This document shows, in pieces, positions 18,438 to 26,787 of a stretch of 64,000 bases of DNA. A model generated the notes under the pieces. That model was not told where the DNA came from. It made no database searches and saw only the letters and a program-made list of their open reading frames with translations. Location: positions 372,001 through 436,000 of the forward strand of contig NZ_JAOQJK010000002.1 of assembly GCF_025567045.1 (NCBI RefSeq), in the 5' to 3' direction. This stretch comes from Barnesiella propionica. Its GTDB lineage: Bacteria > Bacteroidota > Bacteroidia > Bacteroidales > Barnesiellaceae. Every line of letters begins with the position of its first letter. Within the stretch, counting starts at the first letter, position 1. A program made the translations under genes and the position numbers.

Positions 18438-19124
18438 TCAAACTGTTTCGAAACAATAGCCATATCCTAAACGGGTGACAATATATTTTCCATAATCACC
18501 TATTTTTTTCCTTAATCTTGTAATATTTACATCAATCGTCCTGTCCAGCACATATACTTCGTCACTCCATACTTTTGATAAAATTTCTTCTCTTGAGAAA
18601 ACTTGTCCAGGGTAAGAAAGCAATAATTTTAATATCTCGAACTCTTTTTTGGTAAGTGATATTTCTTCTTGTGATATGAATGCTTTTTTCTTTATCGGAT
18701 CGAGAGTAAGTTTATCAAAAGATAAAATAGCCGGTTCGTTGTCCGGTTCGGAAACCGAACGACGTAATACGGCTTTTACTCTTGCCATAACTTCCCGAAT
18801 AGAAAAAGGTTTGGATATATAATCGTCTGCTCCTATATTAAATCCAGTAAGTCTGTCATTCTCCGTATCCTTAGCAGTGAGGAATATTATAGGGATTTTG
18901 GCCGTTTTTTCATTCTTGCGCAAAATATTAGCAAATTTAAAGCCGCTCATTTCTCCCATCATAACATCAAGTATGATCAGTTTATATTCGCTCAATGTCA
19001 TTTTTAACGCTTCTTCTGCCGAATTTGCCGAATCTACCTCATATCCTTCTGTTTCGAGATTGAATTTGAGTATTTCACATAAATCTTCTTCATCGTCAAC
19101 TACGAGAATCTTGTAAATTGTCAT
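18438..19124 (-). CDS. OmpR/PhoB-family response regulator
   Basis: This 228-residue regulator has a receiver domain with phospho-acceptor Asp53 and supporting Asp10, Asp11, Thr83 and Lys105, then a winged-helix Trans_reg_C domain ending VDVNITRLRKKIG-like (TIDVNITRLRKKIG) and RLGYGYCFE. The start at 19124 (MTIYKILVVDD) puts the first beta strand at the N-terminus; an ATG ten codons upstream (19154) looks like leader. It is transcribed with the adjacent kinase. Target genes are unknown. Paired with a PAS-containing PhoR-like kinase, phosphate or envelope sensing is plausible but not shown. Confidence 0.93.
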   Translation of the reverse strand: MTIYKILVVDDEEDLCEILKFNLETEGYEVDSANSAEEALKMTLSEYKLIILDVMMGEMSGFKFANILRKNEKTAKIPIIFLTAKDTENDRLTGFNIGADDYISKPFSIREVMARVKAVLRRSVSEPDNEPAILSFDKLTLDPIKKKAFISQEEISLTKKEFEILKLLLSYPGQVFSREEILSKVWSDEVYVLDRTIDVNITRLRKKIGDYGKYIVTRLGYGYCFETV

Positions 19125-19221
19125 GGTTTTGAGTTTTTGAATTAGTTTATGCAAAGATTTTAAAAAGTTATTTCACTTATATTACAAACTACTTTTATTT
19201 ACATGTCTTGTTTAGGAATAC

Positions 19222-19986
19222 TTATTTAAGCAGTTCTTGTAATAATAAAGGATCATTAGTGGTAATATAATCAACCTTTTTATCTATCAGTTCGAGCATT
19301 TGGTCTTTTTTATTTACTGTCCATACATTAATAGTCAATCCGCATGCTTTGGCTTCATCATACCAATGTGGATGTTTCTTCATGCATAAATAAGAAAAAT
19401 CTATTCCTGTATATCCTTTCTGTTTTAATTCTGCAGGAGAATAATTACAAGATAAATAAGCTACTTTAGCATTTGGGGCAAGTCGTATAAGTTCATCGCC
19501 TGTAATAATACTGAATGTGATATATTCTACCTTATCTTCTATGCCTAAATTTTTTACCATATCGACTGTTTTCCTGGCAATCAGCTTTTGTTTTTCCAAA
19601 CCGGTTTGCTCTTTCAATTCTATAATCAGTTTTGTTTTATCCTGATTTTTTCCTGCACTTAAATAATCTATCAGTAAAGGAATATTTTCACCGTTTTTCA
19701 ATTTTGACTTACATATTTGTTCAGCGGTGCAATCTTCTACTTTAAGTCCGTCCAAAGTAGTAGGATTATGATTAACAATTAAAACACTGTCTTTTGTCAG
19801 CCATACGTCCAATTCCGAACCGTAAACACCGATTTCAACAGCTTTTTTTAAAGAAGTTATAGAATTCTCCGCACTACCTTCACAGTCCCAATACCCTCTA
19901 TGAGCGATAACATGTGTTTTTGACTGAGCTGAAATACCTGCAACCGAAAGGGTAGTGAATAATAACAAAGGAAAGATTTTTTTCAT
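19222..19986 (-). CDS. Glycerophosphodiester phosphodiesterase, exported
   Basis: This 254-residue GDPD TIM-barrel enzyme has a signal peptide (residues 1-20). It hydrolyses glycerophosphodiesters from phospholipid turnover to glycerol-3-phosphate and an alcohol, in the periplasm. Catalytic and metal ligands are visible in VIAHRGYWDCEGSAENS (His, Arg, Glu) and SELDVWLTKDSVLIVNHN (Glu, Asp, His). The C-terminal VWTVNKKDQM is a family hallmark. It has its own promoter. The enzyme family is certain, the preferred head group is not. Confidence 0.93.
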   Translation of the reverse strand: MKKIFPLLLFTTLSVAGISAQSKTHVIAHRGYWDCEGSAENSITSLKKAVEIGVYGSELDVWLTKDSVLIVNHNPTTLDGLKVEDCTAEQICKSKLKNGENIPLLIDYLSAGKNQDKTKLIIELKEQTGLEKQKLIARKTVDMVKNLGIEDKVEYITFSIITGDELIRLAPNAKVAYLSCNYSPAELKQKGYTGIDFSYLCMKKHPHWYDEAKACGLTINVWTVNKKDQMLELIDKKVDYITTNDPLLLQELLK

Positions 19987-20010
19987 ATAGGTGTGTTTTT
20001 AATGTTACTT

Positions 20011-20041
20011 CAAATATATGGATTTTGTTCCAAAAAGACAA
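20011..20041 (-). promoter_or_regulatory. Promoter of the glycerophosphodiesterase gene
   Basis: The minus strand reads TTG (20041-20039), a 20-nt spacer, then TATATTTG (20018-20011), 24 nt from the start codon. Confidence 0.6.
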
Positions 20042-20050
20042 TAGATAAAT

Positions 20051-20086
20051 AAAAAAGAAGCGAGTCTCTCGACTAACTTCTTTTTT
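20051..20086. terminator. Orphan bidirectional hairpin with A/T tails
   Basis: An outer 10-bp stem AAAAAAGAAG/CTTCTTTTTT, a 2x2 internal loop and an inner AGTC/GACT stem form a terminator-like hairpin. It lies upstream of the glycerophosphodiesterase promoter, where no annotated gene needs it. Confidence 0.55.
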
Positions 20087-20385
20087 AAAATTGAATGTTG
20101 TTTTTTTACAAATATGCTCAACCTTATGGTATGAACAATTAATCAATTAAAATTTGATTCTACTCTGAAAAGATTGCGACTTAATAAAAGCCTTAACAAA
20201 CAAAAAAAAGATCTTTTATGTTTGAATAGTACAAAGAAATAAGCCTGAAACAGTATTTACAAATTAATGGTATATTTGACCTTGCTATGGGATGAAATGT
20301 AAATATATGGGGTAAATTATTCTATTAAGGGGTGAAATAATTTACAATATAAAATACTTTTGCGCGTTTTTTGATCTAAAAAGAG
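20087..20385. other. Intergenic region without a recognisable gene
   Basis: About 300 AT-rich bases lie between the orphan hairpin and the LytTR promoter. I see no convincing ORF (a minus-strand 82-codon frame has no coding character). It could encode a small RNA ending at the hairpin. Confidence 0.4.
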
Positions 20386-20393
20386 TATCTTTG
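20386..20393 (+). promoter_or_regulatory. -7 element of the LytTR regulator gene
   Basis: TATCTTTG lies 22 nt before the start codon. A TTTG at 20359-20362 is 23 nt further upstream, slightly wide for a -33 element. Confidence 0.5.
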
Positions 20394-20415
20394 ACATTTA
20401 TAAACGCCGCGACAT

Positions 20416-21261
20416 ATGAATTTTTGGAATAAACGGGTACCTGGATATAATTATGAAAAAAAGAATCTGATAAAGTTGGTTCTTTTTACAGCTTTGTTTG
20501 CTATAATATTCATTAATATATATAAACCGTTCAGTTCTCCTACGTGGTATCGTGTAACCAATTTTATGTTTCTTGTATTTTCTACATTAATTGTACTGAC
20601 GGGAGTACTGGTTGTTGTCGTCAGTCGTATTGTAATGTATTATTATGCAAAGAAAAAACCGATAACATATGGCGATTATATCTTGTGGGTGTTCTTTGAG
20701 ATTATATTTATGTCGCTTTTTTATACTGGTTATGCTCTTTCTGTCAATAAGGAAAGAGATGTATTGCAGACTTTGCAGGAGTCCACGATAAATACAGCAT
20801 TGGTTTTGTTATTACCTTATTCTATTCTTATGCTATATTTTTCCTGGCAGGAAAAGGAGAAACAATTAGAATTAATAGACAAGGTTTCTGCTGAAAAAGG
20901 AGAATCGAAAGTAATCGCTTTTTATGATGAAAAAAGGGAGCTCAGACTATCGGTGAAGCGTAGTAATTTGCTGTATCTCGAATCTGCGGATAACTATGTT
21001 TGCATCTGGTATCTTAATAAAGATACGATAACCCGGTATATGTTAAGAAGTACATTGAAAGCTGTTGAAGAAGAATTGGCTTCGGATTATATATTGCGAT
21101 GCCACAGGTCGTATATGGTTAATTTCGATCATGTAAAAGTTCTTAGAAAAGGGAAGGATGGTGTTTTCCTTGAATTAGGAATACCCAATGTTCCAGATAT
21201 TCCTATTTCTAAAACATATAGCGAGACAGTTACACAAAAATTTATTCAGTTTACCGCATAA
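20416..21261 (+). CDS. Membrane-anchored LytTR transcriptional regulator
   Basis: This 281-residue protein has four predicted transmembrane helices in residues 15-155 followed by a LytTR DNA-binding domain at about 178-275. Recognisable pieces are LLYLESADNYVCIWY, LRSTLKAVEEEL, LRCHRSYMVNFDHV and the strand near DIPISKTYSETV. LytTR domains bind DNA through beta strands. There is no receiver domain, so control must come through the membrane part or through a partner. No histidine kinase is adjacent. This architecture is common in Bacteroidetes but its input is unknown. ogt follows 45 nt downstream. Confidence 0.88.
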   Translation: MNFWNKRVPGYNYEKKNLIKLVLFTALFAIIFINIYKPFSSPTWYRVTNFMFLVFSTLIVLTGVLVVVVSRIVMYYYAKKKPITYGDYILWVFFEIIFMSLFYTGYALSVNKERDVLQTLQESTINTALVLLLPYSILMLYFSWQEKEKQLELIDKVSAEKGESKVIAFYDEKRELRLSVKRSNLLYLESADNYVCIWYLNKDTITRYMLRSTLKAVEEELASDYILRCHRSYMVNFDHVKVLRKGKDGVFLELGIPNVPDIPISKTYSETVTQKFIQFTA

Positions 21262-21306
21262 TCTTATTTCATGTAATACAATTTATTATTAATTCCCGTA
21301 AATATT

Positions 21307-21765
21307 ATGAGAAGTTTTTATTTGTACCAGACTTCCCTCGGAAAAATTTGGATAGCAGCGGATGAAAATGCGATATACCGTATTTCTTTTTTTGAAATAT
21401 GGGATGCTGTAGAGAAAGAAACACCGGCTATACGGGAAGCTTATAACCAAATCTGCGACTATCTTCATGGAGAAAGAAAAACTTTTGATTTGTTGTTAGA
21501 TCCGCAAGGTACCCCGTTTCAGAAAAGCGTATGGGACGAACTGATGAAAATACCTTATGGAGAGGTTCGTAGTTATAAGCAAATAGCAGAAGCTGTCGGT
21601 AATTCTAAAGCATGCCGGGCAGTTGGTATGGCGAATAACAAAAATCCTTTGTTAATTGTTGTTCCTTGTCATCGGGTAATAGGGAGTAACGGGGCACTGG
21701 TCGGATATGGAGGCGGATTAAATAATAAAAATTATTTGCTTAAATTAGAAAAAGAACATTCTTAA
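21307..21765 (+). CDS. ogt: Methylated-DNA-[protein]-cysteine S-methyltransferase
   Basis: This 152-residue suicidal DNA-repair protein transfers the methyl group from O6-methylguanine to its own cysteine. The active site PCHRVIGS places the acceptor at Cys121; the winged-helix segment IPYGEVRSYKQIAEAVG with the recognition helix ACRAVGMANNKNP precedes it. It lacks the AraC-like Ada domain, so it is Ogt/AGT type. A strong bidirectional terminator follows 25 nt after the stop. Fifty bases separate it from the LytTR gene, so co-transcription is possible. Confidence 0.94.
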   Translation: MRSFYLYQTSLGKIWIAADENAIYRISFFEIWDAVEKETPAIREAYNQICDYLHGERKTFDLLLDPQGTPFQKSVWDELMKIPYGEVRSYKQIAEAVGNSKACRAVGMANNKNPLLIVVPCHRVIGSNGALVGYGGGLNNKNYLLKLEKEHS

Positions 21766-21790
21766 AAAATATTTTGGGATATTTAGAAGC

Positions 21791-21824
21791 AAAAAGTCCG
21801 GTTTATTATAAAACCGGACTTTTT
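21791..21824. terminator. Bidirectional terminator between ogt and the metallophosphoesterase
   Basis: A perfect 14-bp stem (21791-21804 with 21811-21824) has a 6-nt loop and A/T tails on both sides. Its right arm nearly touches the stop codon of the minus-strand gene. Confidence 0.9.
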
Positions 21825-21826
21825 AG

Positions 21827-24106
21827 CTATTGCATTGAGCATTTTAATTCTTTAGGTCTTGTCATAGTTTCTTTGTATATATTGCCAAAACGGTCGGTGA
21901 CCTTAATTTCCAAAGTAGAGGTCGGGCTCGAAGCTGTAACCATGAAAAGATGTGCTGTGTTATTGCTCACAAAATCGGCTGTAGGATCGGCATTTGCATT
22001 CAGCCTTTTAGCTTCATAGGAAATTATATGCAAAGGGTCTTTTTTAACAACTCGTGTCACTTTTAGCGGATTACCGTTTTCGGTAACTTCTATATTCCAG
22101 TTCATGTCATGTCCCCATATGTTTAATAACACCTGATTTTTTTCATTTTTAATAGCATACTCTCCGGAATATGTCTTCATCTTGGCTTCTGTAGAATTGG
22201 GTGCATATTTTTCAGCCGTTACATAACACTCATTTAGATCATAACTTCTAAACTGTTTGTTTTTATTCTCTCCAATGCCTTTATAATACCACTGTATATT
22301 ATTATTTTCTATCTCAAAAACACCATATCCTCCGGGAGAACCATCTTTACAGATATGATTTCCGGCATATCCGTTCTTGCCGGTCCACCACCATGTTGCG
22401 CATACGGCTGCAATATTATGCTCTGTAATAGATTCGGATGCTTCAATTATATAATTAACATGTGTATGTCCTGTCAAAATGTGAACATTTGAGAACTCTT
22501 TTAATATTGACAATAATTCGTTTCCACTCGACATCGTAACGTTTGCAACAGGTTTACCTGTGGCAGTAAGCGATGTAGGTATGGCATGAACCTGTACATG
22601 CATAGCTACAAAAATAGGAGTTGATTTGTCAGCGATAGTATTCAAATCTTTTTGTAACCAAGACAATTGATCTGCAGAAAGTTTACGGTTATATTTTCTA
22701 TCACCTATAATTCCTTCGCTGCCGCCTTTATTAATATATTCTACATCGTCCATAACGATATAATGAGCTTTTCCCAAATTGAAAGAATAATAGGTAGGAC
22801 CTATAATATCTTTAAATTTTTGTTCAGCATCCCAGTCCCCAACCCCATAAGGATTATTATCGTGATTTCCCATTGCATTAAAGATGGGAATATCTATATC
22901 TTTGATCAAACTCAGATAATCATTTAATTGGAAGTTATTGGAATACCAGTACAGATCCCACGTCATATCCCCTAAAGTGAGGCCGTAAACTTTAGTTCCG
23001 CTATTTCGATATGTATCGATGGTCGTTTTAATATCGGTTTTAAACCCATTAGTGAACTGTGTAATATCGTTATTTCGTTTTGCCAGATGCATATCTGCCA
23101 AAGCTAACACTACATGTTTATTGTTATCGATTTGATTCAAAGAAAAATTTATTTGTTCTGTCTGATTACCTCCTTTGAGACGCTCATAAAATAACGGCAT
23201 ATTTCTTCCTTCGGTGGAAACTTCATAATTTCCTGGAACAGAAATGAAGACAAAACCATTCTTTTTGGCGGAGGGTAAATAATATATACCGTTTTTATCG
23301 GTTTTAACCACTTCTATACCATCTGAAACTACAACATCGGGCACACCAGTATTATTGCAATATACGACACCTTTAATCGTCATACCTTCCACATCCGGCA
23401 GATTCATATTTAGTTTAATAGTAATTGCAGATATACCCAGAAATAATGATTCCGTTCCTCTCTGTAATATAAATTTATATTCTCCCGAGACCATATCTTT
23501 AGGAATGGTAAATGAAGCTGCAAATGCTGTAATGTCAAATAGTGGAGCTTTATATTCGGTATTTTCATCTGATGTTAGCTGTAACCGTATAATATCGCCA
23601 TCCATAAACCCACGTCCTCTTAATGATATATTTTCATTCGCAAATGTCTCTATAAGTGACGGAATATTTATATTCGTAATATCGGGAATATTTGTATTGG
23701 GAGTTATGGTGAGGTTTGTTGTACCTAAAAACAAAAACCTGTCACCTCTTAATAATATGATATTATAACTTCCGGATTGGATGCTTTCAGGCAATGTAAA
23801 GGTTATGTATCTATTAGTAATTTCAGTTGCATTAATTACGAATGATATTTTACTGTCTGTAGCCGATTTTAGTTCTATAATATCCCCTGTAGAAAAACCT
23901 TCTCCTCCGATGGTTATACTACTTTCTGCCAAAATCGTTAATTCCGAAGGAATATTCAAATTCTTGATTTTCAATTCGGAGTCTTCTTTATGTTCTTCAT
24001 TACAACCGGAAAACATAAATATCCCGGACAGAAATACGAAGAAGAATATAAAATAAAAGAAAGGAGGTGTAAAGGAGATTGATTTAAAATTTCGTTTTGT
24101 TTTCAT
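21827..24106 (-). CDS. Modular calcineurin-like metallophosphoesterase lipoprotein
   Basis: This 759-residue protein has a long signal with lipobox FSGC (Cys35). Two similar IPT/TIG-like repeats follow at about 45-135 and 137-230; both contain SITIGGEGF/NISLRGRGF, then GDII-L and PE-/PKD-S-SG-Y-. An N-terminal metallophosphoesterase-associated domain (about 237-325) precedes the catalytic domain (about 330-545). That domain has metal ligands in LADMHL, GDMTWD, GNHDNN, MHVQVH and GHTHVN, and a C-terminal associated domain (about 590-750) closes the protein. It should be surface-exposed or periplasmic and hydrolyse a phosphate ester; the substrate is unknown. The gene stands alone. Confidence 0.85.
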   Translation of the reverse strand: MKTKRNFKSISFTPPFFYFIFFFVFLSGIFMFSGCNEEHKEDSELKIKNLNIPSELTILAESSITIGGEGFSTGDIIELKSATDSKISFVINATEITNRYITFTLPESIQSGSYNIILLRGDRFLFLGTTNLTITPNTNIPDITNINIPSLIETFANENISLRGRGFMDGDIIRLQLTSDENTEYKAPLFDITAFAASFTIPKDMVSGEYKFILQRGTESLFLGISAITIKLNMNLPDVEGMTIKGVVYCNNTGVPDVVVSDGIEVVKTDKNGIYYLPSAKKNGFVFISVPGNYEVSTEGRNMPLFYERLKGGNQTEQINFSLNQIDNNKHVVLALADMHLAKRNNDITQFTNGFKTDIKTTIDTYRNSGTKVYGLTLGDMTWDLYWYSNNFQLNDYLSLIKDIDIPIFNAMGNHDNNPYGVGDWDAEQKFKDIIGPTYYSFNLGKAHYIVMDDVEYINKGGSEGIIGDRKYNRKLSADQLSWLQKDLNTIADKSTPIFVAMHVQVHAIPTSLTATGKPVANVTMSSGNELLSILKEFSNVHILTGHTHVNYIIEASESITEHNIAAVCATWWWTGKNGYAGNHICKDGSPGGYGVFEIENNNIQWYYKGIGENKNKQFRSYDLNECYVTAEKYAPNSTEAKMKTYSGEYAIKNEKNQVLLNIWGHDMNWNIEVTENGNPLKVTRVVKKDPLHIISYEAKRLNANADPTADFVSNNTAHLFMVTASSPTSTLEIKVTDRFGNIYKETMTRPKELKCSMQ

Positions 24107-24332
24107 TTTATAAGTATCAGATTTAATTTATTTACAAAGCGAAAATAATAAAAATATATATAAACTAAAACAAATCATTATTTTTTATATAAAAATGATA
24201 TTGAAAATAGGTTGTTTTTTTATGAAAATGTATTTTTATTTTGAATAGAATGATATGACAAGAAAGTAGGAAATGTTTATTAATATTCTTTATGAATTTA
24301 TCAGGACAGTTATGCCGGTTCCATCATATTAA
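24107..24332. other. Short intergenic gap
   Basis: I see no gene, promoter consensus or strong hairpin in these 226 AT-rich bases between two minus-strand genes. Confidence 0.4.
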
Positions 24333-25100
24333 CTATCCTTGCTTTTCAATGAGATATTTCCAAAATCTTACAGGTAGGTTTTGACGATGCAATTTAGGGT
24401 TTCTACGTTCTTTTATTGTAGTGGATTTAAAATAAGCCTTCCATAGCTCCTGAAATAATTTTTCATCATGAGCCATAAGCGCAGTATCCATTTTGCCTGA
24501 AGGTAAAACAGGCTTTCCTGTTTCAAAACGGATTTCTGTAACCGCCGACATATCATAATAAAATCCGTAATCTCGTTTCATATCATAGATAATCCATTTT
24601 TGACCGGCAAAACGCTCTTTAAAATGTTGTATAGCTATAGGCAATATATTATATAATGGTTCAATTGCAGCAAAATAAGTACAATCAGACGTCTTTTGAA
24701 AACGGAGAAACTGAATGACTCTATGTCGTTCCTGGCTTACTTTTTTACTGATATTTGATGCTAATAGAACATCCGGATCTCCAAAGTTTAGCTCTATGGA
24801 TTTTGAAGCATTGATAGCTTTGCATATATATTTAAATATCAATAAATCGGTATCAGGCAACTCCGATAACCAGTTAGCTGTAATAACAGCTAACCCCGCT
24901 TTGGATAATTTCTTTTCCATGCTTTTTAATACACGTTCCGATTTGGATACATCGGTTTCAACACAAATACAACGTTCGTAAAAAATAGGCAACGGTTCTC
25001 CGGACCGAAGTAATAAATCGGGAATAACCTTTAAGGAATAAGACTCAAAAATAGCGGTGAGTAATCCTTCAAACGTTTTATCATATGTAAAAATGATCAT
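24333..25100 (-). CDS. TIGR03915-like DNA metabolism protein (DUF4130)
   Basis: This 255-residue protein starts IFTYDKTFEGLLTAIFESY, which is the hallmark of the family annotated as putative DNA metabolism proteins with an SAM-dependent methyltransferase/uracil-glycosylase-like fold (DUF4130). It is 3 nt downstream of the radical-SAM gene; the two are almost always neighbours in bacteria, so a joint role in DNA repair or base modification is inferred. An FRF-like segment near residue 130 (HRVIQFLRFQKTSDCTYFA) is conserved. The biochemical activity is not established. Confidence 0.85.
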   Translation of the reverse strand: MIIFTYDKTFEGLLTAIFESYSLKVIPDLLLRSGEPLPIFYERCICVETDVSKSERVLKSMEKKLSKAGLAVITANWLSELPDTDLLIFKYICKAINASKSIELNFGDPDVLLASNISKKVSQERHRVIQFLRFQKTSDCTYFAAIEPLYNILPIAIQHFKERFAGQKWIIYDMKRDYGFYYDMSAVTEIRFETGKPVLPSGKMDTALMAHDEKLFQELWKAYFKSTTIKERRNPKLHRQNLPVRFWKYLIEKQG

Positions 25101-25103
25101 TTT

Positions 25104-26363
25104 TCAGTCTCCAAATAAAAAGCTTAATTGCCTGTTATCCCTTTTAGTTTCGTTGGTTTTCGTCAATAATCGTTTGACGTTTTCAGGGTGTATTTCTTGG
25201 ATGTTCCGTACAGGCAGGTCATGGCATGTAATAAAATATTGGGCTTTTTTCATAACACCTCCCATTTTCTTTAATTGTGTAAAGTTTATACGTCCGTATC
25301 TTCTCGAAAATAATATCATTTTTGCCGTTTTAACTCCTATGCCGGGAACCCGGAGCAGCATTTCATAGTCTGCCCGGTTTATGTCTACCGGAAATTTTTC
25401 CGGATGACGTAATGCCCAGGATAATTTAGGATCAATTTCAAGATCCAGTTCCGGATAAGTGTCATTAACGATTTCATCAACTCTAAATTGATAGAATCGC
25501 AATAACCAGTCTGCCTGATATAATCTGTTTTCTCTGACTAAAGGTGGTTGCTTTAGGGCGGGTAGGCGATTATCATATTCATTTACCGGTACAAATCCCG
25601 AATAATAGACTCTTTTCATGGTAGGCCGATCATATAGCATCGCAGAAAGGTTAAGGATATCTTTGTCGCTGTCGGGTGTAGCACCTACAATCATTTGAGT
25701 ACTTTGTCCGGCAGGAGCAAAACGGGGAGCTTTCCGATATTTTTTCCGTTCCTCATTGCTTTCCAGTACTCCGGTTTGAATATAACGCATGGGAGTAAAT
25801 ATGCTTTGAAAATCTTTTTCAGGAGCTAATGCTTGTAAACTTTTTTCATTAGGAATTTCGATATTTACGCTTAGTCTGTCGGCATACAGACCTGCTTCCT
25901 GCACGAGCTCCCGGCTAGCCCCCGGAATGCTTTTTAAGTGGATGTAACCATTATATTTATGTATAAGTCTTAAGTCTTTGACCACTTTTACCAGTCTTTC
26001 CATCGTATAGTCGGGATTTCTCACTACTCCTGAGCTAAGGAACAAGCCTTCGATATAGTTACGCCGATAAAACTCAATAGTTAAGTTTACCAATTCAGAA
26101 ACCGAAAAAGTGGCTCTACGTATATCATTGCTGCGACGATTTATGCAATAGGCACAATCATATTGGCAATAATTGGTCAGCATTATTTTTAATAATGAAA
26201 TACAACGGCCGTCTTCCGAAAAACTATGACAAATTCCCCAACCGGCAGTATTTCCTATGCCGCCTGATTTATGAGCTCTCGATATGCCGCTAGATGCACA
26301 AGATACGTCGTATTTAGCCGATTCGGCCAGAATTTTAAGTTTTTCTATAATTGTATCATTCAT
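25104..26363 (-). CDS. Putative DNA modification/repair radical SAM protein (TIGR03916-like)
   Basis: This 419-residue protein has a radical-SAM CxxxCxxC motif in NYCQYDCAYCINR near residue 78, which should bind a [4Fe-4S] cluster and S-adenosylmethionine. Its C-terminus has a helix-hairpin-helix motif, LRVPGIGVKTAKMILFSRR, near residue 335, the kind of module that holds DNA. I chose the ATG at 26363 (MNDTIIEKLKIL), because the longer frame begins with a TTG. It is 3 nt upstream of its TIGR03915-like partner. The substrate base is not known. Confidence 0.88.
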   Translation of the reverse strand: MNDTIIEKLKILAESAKYDVSCASSGISRAHKSGGIGNTAGWGICHSFSEDGRCISLLKIMLTNYCQYDCAYCINRRSNDIRRATFSVSELVNLTIEFYRRNYIEGLFLSSGVVRNPDYTMERLVKVVKDLRLIHKYNGYIHLKSIPGASRELVQEAGLYADRLSVNIEIPNEKSLQALAPEKDFQSIFTPMRYIQTGVLESNEERKKYRKAPRFAPAGQSTQMIVGATPDSDKDILNLSAMLYDRPTMKRVYYSGFVPVNEYDNRLPALKQPPLVRENRLYQADWLLRFYQFRVDEIVNDTYPELDLEIDPKLSWALRHPEKFPVDINRADYEMLLRVPGIGVKTAKMILFSRRYGRINFTQLKKMGGVMKKAQYFITCHDLPVRNIQEIHPENVKRLLTKTNETKRDNRQLSFLFGD

Positions 26364-26563
26364 AATTTGCAAAGTAAAACAATACCCTCAAGAAAACGTA
26401 TTAAAAAGAATAATTTAATATCAAAAAATGACTGTTATCTGAAAAACGGTAGAATAATGGATGAATTTAAAATTTTATTCAAAAAATTATTTGATGTAAT
26501 ATGGTTAATAACAAGTTCTTGTAAAAAACATGATGATTATATAATAAGAAATATCCGAAATAA
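26364..26563. other. Intergenic region before the tRNA-Ser promoter
   Basis: This 200-base AT-rich spacer lies between a minus-strand gene and the tRNA promoter. A 36-codon frame at 26458-26570 overlaps the promoter and is not supported. Confidence 0.4.
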
Positions 26564-26594
26564 TTTGTAAAATAAAAAAAAGACCTTACCTTTG
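26564..26594 (+). promoter_or_regulatory. Promoter of the tRNA-Ser gene
   Basis: TTTG (26564-26567), 19 nt, then TACCTTTG (26587-26594) match the Bacteroidetes consensus fully. The tRNA begins 37 nt after the box. Confidence 0.75.
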
Positions 26595-26631
26595 CACTGC
26601 TTTTGAAACAAAAAGTAAGATCACAACATCT

Positions 26632-26717
<86 letters not shown>

Positions 26718-26727
26718 TGAACGTGCT

Positions 26728-26740
26728 GGACAGAAATGGT
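26728..26740 (+). repeat. Direct repeat, left copy
   Basis: GGACAGAAATGGT matches GGACAGAAACGGT at 26871-26883 in 12 of 13 positions. Both lie just 3' of the tRNA-Ser gene. Confidence 0.5.
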
Positions 26741-26752
26741 CAGCAAACGGAC

Positions 26753-26787
26753 AAAAAGCTATAAATCAATGATTTGTGGCTTTTTTA
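26753..26787 (+). terminator. Intrinsic terminator of tRNA-Ser
   Basis: A stem beginning AAAAAGC and ending GCTTTTT, with wobble pairs and a small loop in between, ends in TTTTTT. It is at the usual distance to end the tRNA transcript. Confidence 0.7.

Noticed and set aside
19898..20146. 82-codon minus-strand frame
   Set aside because: It overlaps the start of the glycerophosphodiesterase gene in another frame and its composition is not protein-like.
26458..26570. 36-codon plus-strand frame (MDEFKILFKK...) before tRNA-Ser
   Set aside because: It overlaps the tRNA promoter, has no recognisable domain and sits in AT-rich DNA where such frames are common.
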